Of a stretch of 64,000 nt of DNA, positions 25,993 to 36,225 are shown in pieces. The stretch is taken from positions 1 to 64,000 of the forward strand of contig NZ_JAFMOY010000120.1 in NCBI RefSeq assembly GCF_019049625.1, written 5' to 3'. Under the pieces are notes generated by a model. The model was not told where the DNA came from. It made no database searches and saw only the letters and a list, made by a program, of their open reading frames with translations. The stretch's first letter is position 1, and every line of letters starts with the position of its first letter. Position numbers and translations under genes: made by a program. This DNA comes from Rahnella ecdela (GTDB lineage Bacteria > Pseudomonadota > Gammaproteobacteria > Enterobacterales > Enterobacteriaceae).

Positions 25993-27309
25993 TCAGTTGT
26001 CCGGCGGAGCGGACTGTAATTCGCGTTTGCTGATCCCGGCCATCATCATGGGCATCAGCAGCAGGCCGACGAACGCCGAAGCCATCGTCAGCACTGCAAA
26101 AAATCCCGACCAGCCGTAGTGTTGCATCACCACCGCCAGCGGCCATCCGGCCAGCGCCGCGCCGAGGTAGGCAAACAGACCGAGAAATCCGGTCACCGTG
26201 CCCGCCGCGTCTTTGTGTGAGTATTCAGTTGCCGCCAGACCAATCAGCATTTGCGGCCCGAATACGAAAAATCCGATGCTGAAGAAACTCAGCGCCAGCA
26301 GCCCGAAATGATGTACCGGTGCCAGCCACAGGGCGGTGACGGTCAGAAACAGCCCCAGAGAAAACAGTAAAATCATTGGTGCACGCTGCCCGCGAAACAG
26401 CAGGTCAGAGCCCCATCCTGCAAACAATGCGCCGAGCAGACCGCCGAGTTCGAAAAGTGACAGTGTCGCGTTTGCACTGAGTAAATTGACACCGTGATTC
26501 TCCGCCAGCCAGATATTGCCCCAGTCGTTGAGCGCAATGCGGATGAGGTACACCAGCACATATGAGACGCCAAGCAGCCAGATTGTCCGGTTCTGTAAAA
26601 TCGTCCGGCGCAGGATCTGCGTCATGCTCATCGGCGGACTTTGCTGTTCCTGCCGCAGTTCCAGCGGATCACGCCGCCAGACGCCCACTGACGGCAATCC
26701 TTCCTGCTGCGGCGTACCGCACAGCTGACGGCAAAGCCACAATCCGAGGATGACCCCGACCGCGCCCGGCACCAGCAGCGCCGCCTGCCAGCCCCAGGTT
26801 GCGGCGAGTAATCCCGAGAGCAGCGGAACCGCCGCGCCACCGATGTTGATCGACGTATTCCAGCAGCCCCACCAGAAACCGCGTTCGTTGCGCGAATACC
26901 AGTGCGTCAGCAATCTGGCGCACGGCGGCCATCCCCAGCCCTGAAAGAATCCGTTGAGCGTCCACACAATCAGGAGCGCGGTCAGCGAATGGCAGAAGGC
27001 GAACAAAATATTCAGCACGCCGGTCATCAGTAATCCGACGCCCATAAACCAGCGGGCCCCGGTGCGGTCGCTGTAAATGCCCGAGATAAATTTCGAGCCG
27101 CCATAGGCCAGGTAAAACAGCGTGCCGAGCAGACCGATATCGCCTTTGGTCAGTCCCAGTTCCAGCTGCATCACCGGCATCGCGAAGTTAACGCTGCGGC
27201 GGGTGAGGTAGAACGCGGCGTAGCCAATGACCATCGACAGCAATAAATGCACGCGCCAGTAGCGGTAATTTTTATCCACTTCTGTGGCGGATAACGGCGT
27301 TGCTGTCAT
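25993..27309 (-). CDS. uhpC: UhpC-like membrane sugar-phosphate sensor (MFS family)
   Basis: The 438-residue MFS protein has 12 helices and is similar over its full length to E. coli UhpC (about 440 aa). Shared segments include RYWRVHLLLS, GDIGLLGTLFYLAYGGSKF, NDWGNIWL and FGPQMLIGLAA. UhpC acts as the receptor for external glucose-6-P and controls the kinase UhpB; it resembles UhpT but signals. I start it at the ATG at 27309, preceded by GGAG six bases upstream, rather than at more distant in-frame starts. It lies between the kinase gene and afuA. No uhpT gene is seen here, so AfuABC appears to be the controlled importer. The chance that it transports as well cannot be excluded. Confidence 0.87.
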   Translation of the reverse strand: MTATPLSATEVDKNYRYWRVHLLLSMVIGYAAFYLTRRSVNFAMPVMQLELGLTKGDIGLLGTLFYLAYGGSKFISGIYSDRTGARWFMGVGLLMTGVLNILFAFCHSLTALLIVWTLNGFFQGWGWPPCARLLTHWYSRNERGFWWGCWNTSINIGGAAVPLLSGLLAATWGWQAALLVPGAVGVILGLWLCRQLCGTPQQEGLPSVGVWRRDPLELRQEQQSPPMSMTQILRRTILQNRTIWLLGVSYVLVYLIRIALNDWGNIWLAENHGVNLLSANATLSLFELGGLLGALFAGWGSDLLFRGQRAPMILLFSLGLFLTVTALWLAPVHHFGLLALSFFSIGFFVFGPQMLIGLAATEYSHKDAAGTVTGFLGLFAYLGAALAGWPLAVVMQHYGWSGFFAVLTMASAFVGLLLMPMMMAGISKRELQSAPPDN

Positions 27310-27379
27310 GGTGTTCTCCGGGGTAATGAGGTGAGTGTATGCATGTGTTTTACCGGGGGGATGAGACAAGGTTTTAGAT

Positions 27380-27400
27380 GACTAGGAATTAGTCCTAGTC
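27380..27400. promoter_or_regulatory. Perfect inverted repeat, candidate UhpA-like operator before uhpC-afuABC
   Basis: GACTAGGA (27380-27387) and TCCTAGTC (27393-27400) form a perfect 8-bp inverted repeat with a 5-bp spacer. It sits at the end of uhpB, about 71 bp upstream of the uhpC ATG. TAGGA-N5-TCCTA has the symmetry of sites bound by NarL/LuxR-type response regulators. No U-tract follows, so it is unlikely to be a terminator. Binding by the UhpA-like protein is inferred. Confidence 0.5.
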
Positions 27401-28928
27401 AGGGGGATGTTGTTTGCAAATCTGTGGGCAACTTAACAGTTATGCGGGTGCCATCCTGCTGATCAACCAGCCATTCACCGCCCAGCGCGCGGACGCGTTC
27501 TTCAATGCCACGCAGCCCGAAGCCTTCTTTCACAGGCAAGGTGAAGCCGATACCGTTGTCACTGACTGTCAGCACCAGCATGTTGAGTTGCACAGTCAGG
27601 CTGACGCGAACTTCGGTCGCACCGGCATGTTTATTGATGTTGTTGAGCAATTCCTGCACCAGGCGGTACAACGTGAAAATCAGGGTGTCATCGGAAGGTG
27701 CGTCGGTCAGGTGGTAATCGAGTTGAAAATCGATCCCCTGTTGCGCGAAGGCAAATTCATCTGCCAGGTGGTGCAGGGCTAACTCGAGCGACATTTCATC
27801 CAGTACCGGCGGGCGCAGCTGGCGCAATAACTGCCGGGTGGTGTGATGAATACGCTGTGAAAGCTCGCCAATCTGTCTGGCGGCGGCGTGGGTGGCCGGA
27901 CCTGGGGGACTGCGATCGACCAGCATCGCTTGTATCTGAATGGCAGTAATATTCTGCCCGATTTCATCGTGCAGCTCGCGGGCGATTTCCTTGCGCACCG
28001 CTTCTTCTGTATGCACCAGCCGCTCTGTCAGCTGGCGACGGGTGTGTAATTCCTGCTCCAGCTGTAAACGGTAGCGGTTGAGATGTGATGCCAGTTGCTG
28101 CTGACGGCTGATGGCGATCCCCAGCCCGATGCCCAGCAGCGCCTGTGTGGAGAGAAACAGTTCCAGCTCGAGCAAATCGTGAAACGCGCCGCTCATCTGC
28201 CGCGTGACTGTGATCATCAGGCTGCCCAGCACCGCTGCCAGCACGCCACCCTGCCAACCGAAGGCGTAAGCCATCACCACGTTAGGCAGAAAGACCAGAA
28301 TGATCAGCAGCCGTTCTACTTCCGGCGCCAGCGTCATTTGCAGACCGACGGCGAGGGCGAAGAACAGCGAGCACCAGATCAGCAGCGACGTGCGCAGCGG
28401 CGGATCGGGGATTTCCTGTGCCAGCAGGTTTTGCAAATGCTGTTGCTTGAGGTATTCATAAATCAGATAGATAAACGGCGTCAGGAGAATGCCGCCGGTG
28501 AAGGAGGCCAGCAGCGTCTGGCTCAGCGGAGAATTCAGCCACAGGCCGGGTACTGCCATCTGCAACAGGCTGTTACCGGCCACCGCGCCAAGCAGCAGCA
28601 AAAGTCGCTGCCAGTAAAGGGTAAACCGTCGCCAGAAATGCTGCACGAGGGCGGCGGGGATCAGACTGAGCAGCGGTGAAAGCAGGATGACCCAATGCGT
28701 CTGTAATTGTTCACTGTGCAGCCAGACGGCAATGCAAAATTCTGATGCCAGCATCACCGGCCAGTAACGGCGCGAAAGCAGGGTCATCAGTGCGAGGCGC
28801 AGACCCTGTGGCAGGAGCAGCATCGCCTGCTGACCATTTTGCGTAAGATAGAAACTGATCGACCACAATGCCACCCAGCACAGGCTGTAGAAAATGGCGA
28901 GAAACAGCGTCAGGCCAACTCTGCGCAT
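27399..28928 (-). CDS. uhpB: UhpB-like sensor histidine kinase
   Basis: This 509-residue membrane kinase has an N-terminal MASE1-type region of about eight helices (residues 1-285). A HisKA_3 phosphoacceptor helix follows with His in RELHDEIGQNIT, and the ATP-binding domain has NINKHAGATEV (N box) and DNGIGF (G1). It matches E. coli UhpB (500 aa) in build. The ATG at 28928 overlaps the uhpA stop codon (TGATG), the usual translational coupling; a longer reading frame exists upstream but runs inside uhpA. It should phosphorylate the UhpA-like regulator when UhpC senses sugar phosphate. Confidence 0.87.
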   Translation of the reverse strand: MRRVGLTLFLAIFYSLCWVALWSISFYLTQNGQQAMLLLPQGLRLALMTLLSRRYWPVMLASEFCIAVWLHSEQLQTHWVILLSPLLSLIPAALVQHFWRRFTLYWQRLLLLLGAVAGNSLLQMAVPGLWLNSPLSQTLLASFTGGILLTPFIYLIYEYLKQQHLQNLLAQEIPDPPLRTSLLIWCSLFFALAVGLQMTLAPEVERLLIILVFLPNVVMAYAFGWQGGVLAAVLGSLMITVTRQMSGAFHDLLELELFLSTQALLGIGLGIAISRQQQLASHLNRYRLQLEQELHTRRQLTERLVHTEEAVRKEIARELHDEIGQNITAIQIQAMLVDRSPPGPATHAAARQIGELSQRIHHTTRQLLRQLRPPVLDEMSLELALHHLADEFAFAQQGIDFQLDYHLTDAPSDDTLIFTLYRLVQELLNNINKHAGATEVRVSLTVQLNMLVLTVSDNGIGFTLPVKEGFGLRGIEERVRALGGEWLVDQQDGTRITVKLPTDLQTTSP

Positions 28929-29551
28929 CAGGCGAGAAGGTGGTGCTGTATGGCGAAGTGAACCAGTTCGATGGTGGTGTCGCACTGGAGTTTGCCGAGG
29001 ATATTGGCGCGGTGAACGTGCACGGTTTTGTGGCTGAGTTCGAGCTGTTCGGCAATCGCCTTCACGCTCAGTCCGTTGACCAGCAGATCGAAAATCTCGC
29101 GTTCACGCGGCGTCAGCGCCTGCAAGGCTTTCGGCGTTTGCTGACTCTGGCGAAGCGCCAGCAGGGCATCGGAGCACAGATAACGACCACCGGCGTACAC
29201 GGTGCGGACCGCCTGCACCAGTTCTTCCGGACCGCAGCGTTTAGTGAGATAGCCACCTGCGCCGGCATCCAGCGCACTTTGCACAAACGCGGTGGTGTCG
29301 TAAATGCTCAGAATAATGGCGCGGAAATCCGGTCGCTGCTGGCGCAAACGTGAAAGCAAACTTAACCCGCTTTCATCGGGCATAGCGATATCCATCACTG
29401 CTACATCAATATTCATTTTCAGCAGCGACGACCATGCATTCGCCGCCGACGCATACTGGCCGACAATCTGGATATCTGGCTCAAGACCGAGCAGTTGGGC
29501 AAAACCGGAACGCACCACAACGTGGTCGTCAATCAAAGCAACGTTAATCAT
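28928..29551 (-). CDS. uhpA: UhpA-like response regulator (NarL/FixJ family)
   Basis: The 207-residue protein is a receiver domain plus a LuxR-type HTH. The receiver has the acidic pair DD near residues 8-9, phosphoacceptor Asp in VMDIAMP (about residue 54), and a Lys in YLTKRC. The HTH reads LTPREREIFDLLVNG then LSHKTVHVHRANI. E. coli UhpA starts MITVALIDDH, matching MINVALIDDH here, so I start at the ATG at 29551 although the ribosome binding site is weak. It is the first gene of the six-gene uhpABC-afuABC array. It probably activates the promoter in front of uhpC via the palindrome 27380-27400. Confidence 0.87.
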   Translation of the reverse strand: MINVALIDDHVVVRSGFAQLLGLEPDIQIVGQYASAANAWSSLLKMNIDVAVMDIAMPDESGLSLLSRLRQQRPDFRAIILSIYDTTAFVQSALDAGAGGYLTKRCGPEELVQAVRTVYAGGRYLCSDALLALRQSQQTPKALQALTPREREIFDLLVNGLSVKAIAEQLELSHKTVHVHRANILGKLQCDTTIELVHFAIQHHLLA

Positions 29552-29675
29552 CAGGCGTAACTGAATGTAAATGAGATTCGCATAATGCTCATGAATAGTT
29601 GCAGTTGGCAACAGGTAGCGGAGGAATTGCAGGGCAGGTAACGGAATTTGGGTTAGGGAGAGGGAAAAAGGAAAG

Positions 29676-29693
29676 GGCGCGTTTATCCGCGCC
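29676..29693 (-). terminator. Likely terminator after pth
   Basis: The 6-bp GC-only stem GGCGCG/CGCGCC has a 6-nt loop. On the minus transcript it is followed by CUUUCCUUUUU, a pyrimidine-rich but imperfect U-tract. It lies 14 bp past the pth stop and separates pth from uhpA. Confidence 0.65.
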
Positions 29694-29706
29694 GCTTATA
29701 CAACTC

Positions 29707-30297
29707 TTACAGTTCTGCTTTGAAGGTATGCAGACGGCGCATGGTTTTTTCCAGGCCTTCTTTCATCAGTAATTCGGTACAGCGCAGGGATTCATCAATG
29801 GCATCGTCAATCAGCTTTTGTTCACTGGCTGGCGGCTTGCCGAGTACAAATCCCACGACTTTGCTTTTATCGCCCGGATGACCGATACCGATGCGCAGTC
29901 GGTAGAAGTTCGGGTTGTTACCGAACTTGCTCTGAATGTCTTTCAGCCCGTTATGGCCGCCGTTACCGCCGCCCAGTTTGATTTTCGCCATACCCGGCGG
30001 GATATCCAGCTCATCGTGCGCGACCAGTATTTCATCCGGTTCGATGCGGTAGAACTGCGCCATCGCCAGAACCGCTTTACCACTCAGGTTCATAAAGGTG
30101 GTCGGCACCAGCAGACGGACGTCCTGACCGGCCAGTGACAGGCGGGCGGTGTATCCAAAAAACTTACTTTCTTCTTTCAGTTGCTGGTTGTGCTGGCGGG
30201 CGAGAAGATCAACATACCAGGCGCCTGCGTTATGGCGGGTCTGGGCGTATTCTGCGCCGGGATTGGCCAGGCCAACGATCAATTTAATGCTGCTCAC
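29707..30297 (-). CDS. pth: Peptidyl-tRNA hydrolase
   Basis: The 196-residue cytosolic enzyme releases tRNA from peptidyl-tRNA that dropped off ribosomes. It has the conserved start [11 protein letters not shown], the TRHNAG motif with the catalytic His22 (His20 in E. coli numbering), the Asn-containing TFMNLSG, and HDELDIPPG with the conserved Asp. Its length matches E. coli Pth (194 aa). In E. coli pth lies next to ychF; here ychF is about 21 kb further along the same strand, and a terminator follows pth. The divergent neighbour is ychH, as in E. coli. Confidence 0.97.
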   Translation of the reverse strand: MSSIKLIVGLANPGAEYAQTRHNAGAWYVDLLARQHNQQLKEESKFFGYTARLSLAGQDVRLLVPTTFMNLSGKAVLAMAQFYRIEPDEILVAHDELDIPPGMAKIKLGGGNGGHNGLKDIQSKFGNNPNFYRLRIGIGHPGDKSKVVGFVLGKPPASEQKLIDDAIDESLRCTELLMKEGLEKTMRRLHTFKAEL

Positions 30298-30590
30298 GAT
30301 TTTCGCTTCTTTATCCGGTGAGGTTTAGCGGGGTAGTTTACCTGTCGCGTTTCACTGTGCCAAACATCACTAAAAATAATTCGGGCCAGTTACGCAGAAT
30401 ATTGAATAGTTCATCAGGCTGACTATTAACCTTTCGAACCTATATGTCTGGAAAACGTAAAGATTTGTCGTTCAATGTTCTCTGTCTGTGATCGCTACCG
30501 CAAAGTGAACCGGATGGGACGTCTATAGTTAAAGGCAAGAAAAGACAAGACAGCAATGATGCTAAGACTATCGACAACTGGAGGTGACAT

Positions 30591-30869
30591 ATGAAACGTA
30601 AAACCGCACGCATGATCGGCAATGGTCTGATGGGACTCGGTTTACTTACAATGGTCGGTGGTGTTGGGTATTCCATCCTTAATCAGATGCCTGAACTCGG
30701 ATTACCGCAATTCCTGGCGCATGGCGCGATTGGCAGTATTTTTGTCGGTGCCATTTTATGGGTAGCGGGTGCGAGAGTCGGCGGACATGAACGTGTCGCA
30801 GACCGTTACTGGTGGGTACGCCACTTCGATTCCCGCTGCACGAACGGCAAATCACACCGTCATTCCTGA
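30591..30869 (+). CDS. ychH: Stress-induced membrane protein YchH
   Basis: This 92-residue inner-membrane protein has two hydrophobic helices (about 10-30 and 42-62) and a charged C-terminus. It matches E. coli YchH, which is induced by stresses such as cadmium and peroxide and is of unclear molecular function. A strong GGAGGT ribosome binding site lies 6 bp before the ATG. A TGTGATCGC half-site at about 30489 could be part of a CRP site, as known for E. coli ychH, but its second half is poor. A terminator follows directly. Confidence 0.93.
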   Translation: MKRKTARMIGNGLMGLGLLTMVGGVGYSILNQMPELGLPQFLAHGAIGSIFVGAILWVAGARVGGHERVADRYWWVRHFDSRCTNGKSHRHS

Positions 30870-30887
30870 GAGTTGTAAGGCATAAAA

Positions 30888-30920
30888 AAAACCGTTGTCG
30901 CTCACGCGATAACGGTTTTT
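30888..30920 (+). terminator. Terminator after ychH
   Basis: The 13-bp stem (30888-30900 with 30907-30919, one G-U pair) has loop CTCACG and ends in a T-run to 30920. It lies 18 bp after the stop codon. Confidence 0.88.
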
Positions 30921-30954
30921 GCATTTCTGTTTCTGACAAAAGCCTTCAGGCAAA

Positions 30955-30980
30955 ACAAAACGCCCCTGAAAACAGGGGCG
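30955..30980 (-). terminator. Terminator after prs
   Basis: The perfect 8-bp stem CGCCCCTG/CAGGGGCG has a 4-nt loop and is followed on the minus strand by UUUUGUUUUG. It lies 6 bp beyond the prs stop. Confidence 0.9.
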
Positions 30981-30986
30981 TGATGA

Positions 30987-32009
<1,023 letters not shown>

Positions 32010-32096
32010 TTATGCTCACGATACTTCTAAATCTTACTACTTAAATCTGTTGAATAATTGGCTGGCAAAGAACAGACACAAGACTGCTGTGACTCT

Positions 32097-32960
32097 CTAC
32101 GCTTTGCCCGCAGTTCTCAACCAGATTTCGCGAAAACGGTGCAACGGCGAGATATTAACACCTTGCGCGACAAAACCCCGACTCCACGATGGCATTTTGT
32201 CCAAAACCTGACGGGCAGCAACTTCGGTGTCGAATTCTGCAAACACACAAGCGCCTGTCCCGGTCAGTCGCGACGGCGCGTATTCTAACAGCCAAGAAAG
32301 TAGCTGTTCAACCTCGTAAAAACGTTTTCTCGCAATCGGTTCGCAATCATTTGCGTAAGGCGTGTCCAAAAGCACATTAACAGGGCGTTTTGGTGTATTT
32401 CTGGTCAGTTGCGGATCGCCGAAAATCACCGGCGTCGGAATGCTGACGCCGGGATGCGCGATCAGATACCATTTTTCTGCCGGTTCGACGGGTTGCAAAA
32501 TCTCGCCGATGCCTTCGGCAAAAGCGGCATGACCCATTACAAACACCGGCACATCCGCGCCGAGAGTCACACCAAGTTGCGCCAGCTCGGTATCGGAAAG
32601 TCCGCAATTCCAGATTGCATTCAGCGCCACCAGCACGGTCGCCGCGTTAGAAGAACCGCCGCCAAGACCGCCACCCATAGGAATACGTTTTTGCAGTGCA
32701 ATGTCTGCGCCCTGAGACGTTACCGCATGCTGCTGCAACAGACGCGCGGCGCGCACCACCAGATTATCTTTGTCAGCCACACCCTCAACCGGCGTGGTCA
32801 GCACGATGGCACCGTCGTCACGGGCGTTAAAACTCAAACTGTCCCCGTAATCGACAAACTGAAACAGCGTCTGCAAATCATGGTAGCCATTCGGACGCTG
32901 GCCAGTGATATAAAGAAACAAATTGAGTTTAGCCGGAGAAGGCCACAATTGCTGTGTCAT
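32097..32960 (-). CDS. ispE: 4-diphosphocytidyl-2-C-methyl-D-erythritol kinase
   Basis: This 287-residue GHMP-family kinase phosphorylates CDP-methylerythritol in the MEP isoprenoid pathway. The start [17 protein letters not shown] with catalytic-loop Lys, and the ATP loop [15 protein letters not shown] (about 96-110), are typical; E. coli IspE has 283 aa. Its ATG follows the lolB stop codon after a single base, so translation is coupled. It is followed by prs with a gap of about 160 bp that likely holds the prs promoter. Confidence 0.96.
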   Translation of the reverse strand: MTQQLWPSPAKLNLFLYITGQRPNGYHDLQTLFQFVDYGDSLSFNARDDGAIVLTTPVEGVADKDNLVVRAARLLQQHAVTSQGADIALQKRIPMGGGLGGGSSNAATVLVALNAIWNCGLSDTELAQLGVTLGADVPVFVMGHAAFAEGIGEILQPVEPAEKWYLIAHPGVSIPTPVIFGDPQLTRNTPKRPVNVLLDTPYANDCEPIARKRFYEVEQLLSWLLEYAPSRLTGTGACVFAEFDTEVAARQVLDKMPSWSRGFVAQGVNISPLHRFREIWLRTAGKA

Positions 32961-32961
32961 C

Positions 32962-33585
32962 TCAGTTTAGCGTCCAGTTATCCATTTTCAGCTTGATACG
33001 CTGTTCGCCCTGAGTCATTTCCAGACGCTGCGGCAGGGAAGGTTTGGCGTCATCATCATAGCTCTGATAGACCACGGTGCCCGCTTTGCCGTTCTGCGTG
33101 AATTTAACCTGAGACAGACGGTACTGGCTGTCGAGTGTGAAATCGGTGCCGTCACCCGGCAGGCCCAACATCCACAGACGCAGATTCGCCAGCGGAATCG
33201 ACATGCCGGTCAGCTTCTGGATCATGTCATCAGGATTGTCACTGGTGTAATGCTTGCCTTCATTATTGGTCAGCTGCGCGATACCGCTTTGAACTTTAAG
33301 CTCCATTTCCGTGCTGCCCAGCGGATTGGTCAGCAGTAAACGATAGCTGTCCGGAGAATATTGTTGCCAGAAGAAGCGGGCATAGACTTTCTGTTTATCG
33401 GAAAGATACGCGAAAGAGCCGCGGGTCTGATAATGCTCAAGCTGTTTAACCTGAGCTTCATGTTCACGCCATTGCGGGGACGTCGGGCTGGTCGCCGGGC
33501 CTTTCGGCGCATTAATCGAACAGGCGGCAAGAACTAAGCTTGCAAGAGGAAGAAGGCGAACAAAGTGTGCTTTACGCATTGGCAT
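32962..33585 (-). CDS. lolB: Outer-membrane lipoprotein receptor LolB
   Basis: The 207-residue lipoprotein accepts lipoproteins from LolA and inserts them in the outer membrane. The lipobox LVLAAC places the lipidated Cys near residue 21. The motif LLTNPLG and the later WMLGLPGD loop are typical of LolB. I choose the ATG at 33585, giving the same length as E. coli LolB; a second ATG two codons later is possible. A much longer frame upstream has no family support and overlaps the hemA start. It is divergent from hemA and couples with ispE downstream. Confidence 0.95.
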   Translation of the reverse strand: MPMRKAHFVRLLPLASLVLAACSINAPKGPATSPTSPQWREHEAQVKQLEHYQTRGSFAYLSDKQKVYARFFWQQYSPDSYRLLLTNPLGSTEMELKVQSGIAQLTNNEGKHYTSDNPDDMIQKLTGMSIPLANLRLWMLGLPGDGTDFTLDSQYRLSQVKFTQNGKAGTVVYQSYDDDAKPSLPQRLEMTQGEQRIKLKMDNWTLN

Positions 33586-33847
33586 AACAGATAAAATCCT
33601 TTGTGCTTTGGCGAAATGGGATGCCAGGGCAAATGTGGCGTGCGTCAGTTTAGCACAGCCGAAGCGCGGGATGATCTCAACCCTGCACAGATGATCGGCG
33701 ATCAATCCGTTTTGGGACAATGCTGATTTGTAATTGGATTTAACCGATGGTGCTGTTCGCCTTTTATTGATCTCGCGCATCTTGTAGAATGCGCAGCAGA
33801 CGTAAACCCATACTATTATAAAGTATAAGCCGATAACCGCTCCCGAT

Positions 33848-35110
33848 ATGACCCTGCTTGCATTAGGTATCAACCACAAAACAGCCCCGGTGTCTCTGCG
33901 TGAACGGGTAACATTTTCACCCGAGACGCTGAATCAGGCGCTTTCCAGTCTTCTCCAGCAACCGCTGGTGCAGAGCGGAGTCGTGTTGTCTACCTGTAAC
34001 CGCACTGAGCTCTATCTCAGCGTTGAACAGCAGGAAAATCTGCAGGAACAGCTGGTGAAGTGGTTATGCGATTATCATCATCTCAGTGAAGATGAAGTGC
34101 GCAAAAGCTTGTACTGGCACCACGATAATGAAGCCGTCAGCCATCTGATGCGCGTCGCCAGCGGGCTGGACTCACTGGTGCTCGGCGAGCCGCAAATTCT
34201 CGGGCAGGTAAAAAAAGCCTTCGCGGAATCGCAAAATGGTCAGGCCGTTTCCGGTGAACTGGAGCGTCTGTTCCAGAAATCCTTCTCCGTTGCCAAGCGT
34301 GTCCGTACTGAAACGGATATCGGTGCCAGCGCTGTTTCTGTAGCGTTTGCCGCCTGTACGCTGGCGCGTCAGATTTTTGAATCCCTTTCTGATGTAAACG
34401 TGTTGCTGGTCGGTGCGGGTGAAACCATTGAACTTGTCGCGCGTCATCTTCATCAGCATAACGTGCGTCACATGATGATTGCCAACCGTACGCGTGAACG
34501 GGCGCAGGCGCTGGCAACGGAAGTGAACGCCGAAGTCATCAGCCTGCAGGATATCGATTCCCGTCTGGCGGAAGCTGACATTATTATCAGTTCCACCGCC
34601 AGTCCGCTGCCGATTATCGGTAAAGGCATGGTGGAGCGCGCGTTAAAAGCCCGCCGTAATCAGCCGATGCTGATGGTGGATATTGCCGTTCCGCGTGATA
34701 TCGAACCGGAAGTGGGCAAACTGGCTAACGCCTATCTGTACAGCGTCGATGACCTGCACAGCATCATTCAAAACAACCTTGCACAACGCAAAGCGGCGGC
34801 CATTCAGGCCGAAACGATCGTTGAGCAGGAGAGTTCGAACTTCATGGCCTGGCTGCGTTCGCAGGGAGCCGTTGAAATTATTCGTGATTATCGCTCACGT
34901 GCTGATATTATTCGCGCCGACGCACAAGCAAAAGCTCTTGCCGCCATAGCGCAGGGCGCTGACGTCGAAGCGGTGATCCATGAATTAGCCCACAAATTGA
35001 CAAACCGCCTTATTCACGCGCCAACCCGTTCTCTGCAACAGGCAGCCAGCGACGGTGATGTGGAGCGTTTGCAAATTTTACGCGACAGCCTCGGGCTGGG
35101 TCAGCAATAG
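33848..35110 (+). CDS. hemA: Glutamyl-tRNA reductase
   Basis: The 420-residue enzyme converts glutamyl-tRNA to glutamate-1-semialdehyde, the first committed step of tetrapyrrole synthesis. Catalytic Cys50 lies in [11 protein letters not shown] and the NADPH domain has [11 protein letters not shown] helical dimerisation domain forms the C-terminus. The N-terminal [12 protein letters not shown] is the segment by which heme controls HemA proteolysis in enterobacteria. The promoter lies in the 262-bp gap shared with the divergent lolB. It is followed by prfA after 32 bp, as in E. coli. Confidence 0.97.
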   Translation: MTLLALGINHKTAPVSLRERVTFSPETLNQALSSLLQQPLVQSGVVLSTCNRTELYLSVEQQENLQEQLVKWLCDYHHLSEDEVRKSLYWHHDNEAVSHLMRVASGLDSLVLGEPQILGQVKKAFAESQNGQAVSGELERLFQKSFSVAKRVRTETDIGASAVSVAFAACTLARQIFESLSDVNVLLVGAGETIELVARHLHQHNVRHMMIANRTRERAQALATEVNAEVISLQDIDSRLAEADIIISSTASPLPIIGKGMVERALKARRNQPMLMVDIAVPRDIEPEVGKLANAYLYSVDDLHSIIQNNLAQRKAAAIQAETIVEQESSNFMAWLRSQGAVEIIRDYRSRADIIRADAQAKALAAIAQGADVEAVIHELAHKLTNRLIHAPTRSLQQAASDGDVERLQILRDSLGLGQQ

Positions 35111-35142
35111 TTCTCCTTTTCTCACAGGGTTAAACACCACGC

Positions 35143-36225
35143 ATGAAGCCTTCTATTGTTGCCAAACTGGAAGCGTTACAAGAGCGCCACGAAGAAGTGC
35201 AGGCGATGCTCGGCGATGCCAGCGTTATTGCCGACCAGGATAAATTCCGCAGTCTTTCCCGCGAATACTCACAGTTAACTGCAGTTTCTGAATGTTTTCT
35301 GGCCTGGCGTCAGGCGCAGGAAGATTTAGAAACCGCTGAAATGATGCTTGATGATCCAGAGATTCGCGAAATGGCGCAGGATGAGATCAAAGAGTGCAAA
35401 ACGAATATCGAAGAACTCGAAGAAAAATTACAGCTTCTGTTACTGCCAAAAGATCCGGACGATGAACGCGGGTGTTTCCTCGAAATTCGTGCAGGAACCG
35501 GTGGTGATGAAGCGGCTATTTTTGCTGGTGATTTATTCCGTATGTACAGCCGTTACGCCGAAATGCGCCGCTGGCGTGTGGAAATCGTGAGTGCCAACGA
35601 AGGCGAACACGGCGGCTATAAAGAAGTGATCGCCAAAGTAAGCGGCGAAGGTGCGTACGGTCAGTTCAAATTTGAGTCAGGCGGCCACCGCGTTCAGCGT
35701 GTACCGGAAACTGAATCTCAGGGGCGTATTCATACCTCGGCCTGTACCGTCGCCGTAATGCCGGAAATTCCTGAAGCCGAATTGCCGGAAATTAACGCCG
35801 GTGATTTGCGCATTGATACGTTCCGTTCTTCCGGGGCGGGCGGTCAGCACGTTAACACCACCGATTCCGCTATCCGTATCACCCATATTCCAACCGGTAT
35901 AGTGGTGGAATGTCAGGACGAACGTTCTCAGCACAAAAACAAAGCCAAGGCGATGTCGGTGCTGGGCGCGCGTATCCGGGCTGCGGAAGTGGCAAAACGT
36001 CAGGCAGAAGAAGCCTCGACGCGCCGTAACCTGCTCGGCACCGGTGACCGTTCAGACCGTAACCGCACCTACAACTTCCCGCAGGGTCGCGTGACCGATC
36101 ACCGTATCAACCTGACCATTTACCGTCTGGATGAAGTGATGGAAGGTAAACTGGACGCGCTGATCCAGCCGATCGTGCAGGAATATCAGGCCGATCAGCT
36201 TGCCGCGCTTTCAGAGCAGGACTGA
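35143..36225 (+). CDS. prfA: Peptide chain release factor 1
   Basis: The 360-residue factor terminates translation at UAA and UAG. The anticodon-like PxT motif is PET at 188-190, and the peptidyl-hydrolysis loop GGQ is at 233-235 in [15 protein letters not shown]; Gln235 is the residue methylated by PrmC. Length and motifs equal those of E. coli RF1. Its TGA overlaps the prmC ATG by one base, coupling the enzyme to its modifier. It lies in the conserved hemA-prfA-prmC operon. Confidence 0.98.
   Translation: MKPSIVAKLEALQERHEEVQAMLGDASVIADQDKFRSLSREYSQLTAVSECFLAWRQAQEDLETAEMMLDDPEIREMAQDEIKECKTNIEELEEKLQLLLLPKDPDDERGCFLEIRAGTGGDEAAIFAGDLFRMYSRYAEMRRWRVEIVSANEGEHGGYKEVIAKVSGEGAYGQFKFESGGHRVQRVPETESQGRIHTSACTVAVMPEIPEAELPEINAGDLRIDTFRSSGAGGQHVNTTDSAIRITHIPTGIVVECQDERSQHKNKAKAMSVLGARIRAAEVAKRQAEEASTRRNLLGTGDRSDRNRTYNFPQGRVTDHRINLTIYRLDEVMEGKLDALIQPIVQEYQADQLAALSEQD

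Noticed and set aside
28095-28679. 194-codon plus-strand frame rich in Gln and Arg
   Set aside because: It is antisense to uhpB, which has clear kinase motifs.
30480-30520. CRP site for ychH
   Set aside because: A TGTGAT half-site is present but the matching second half is poor, so I do not list it as a site.
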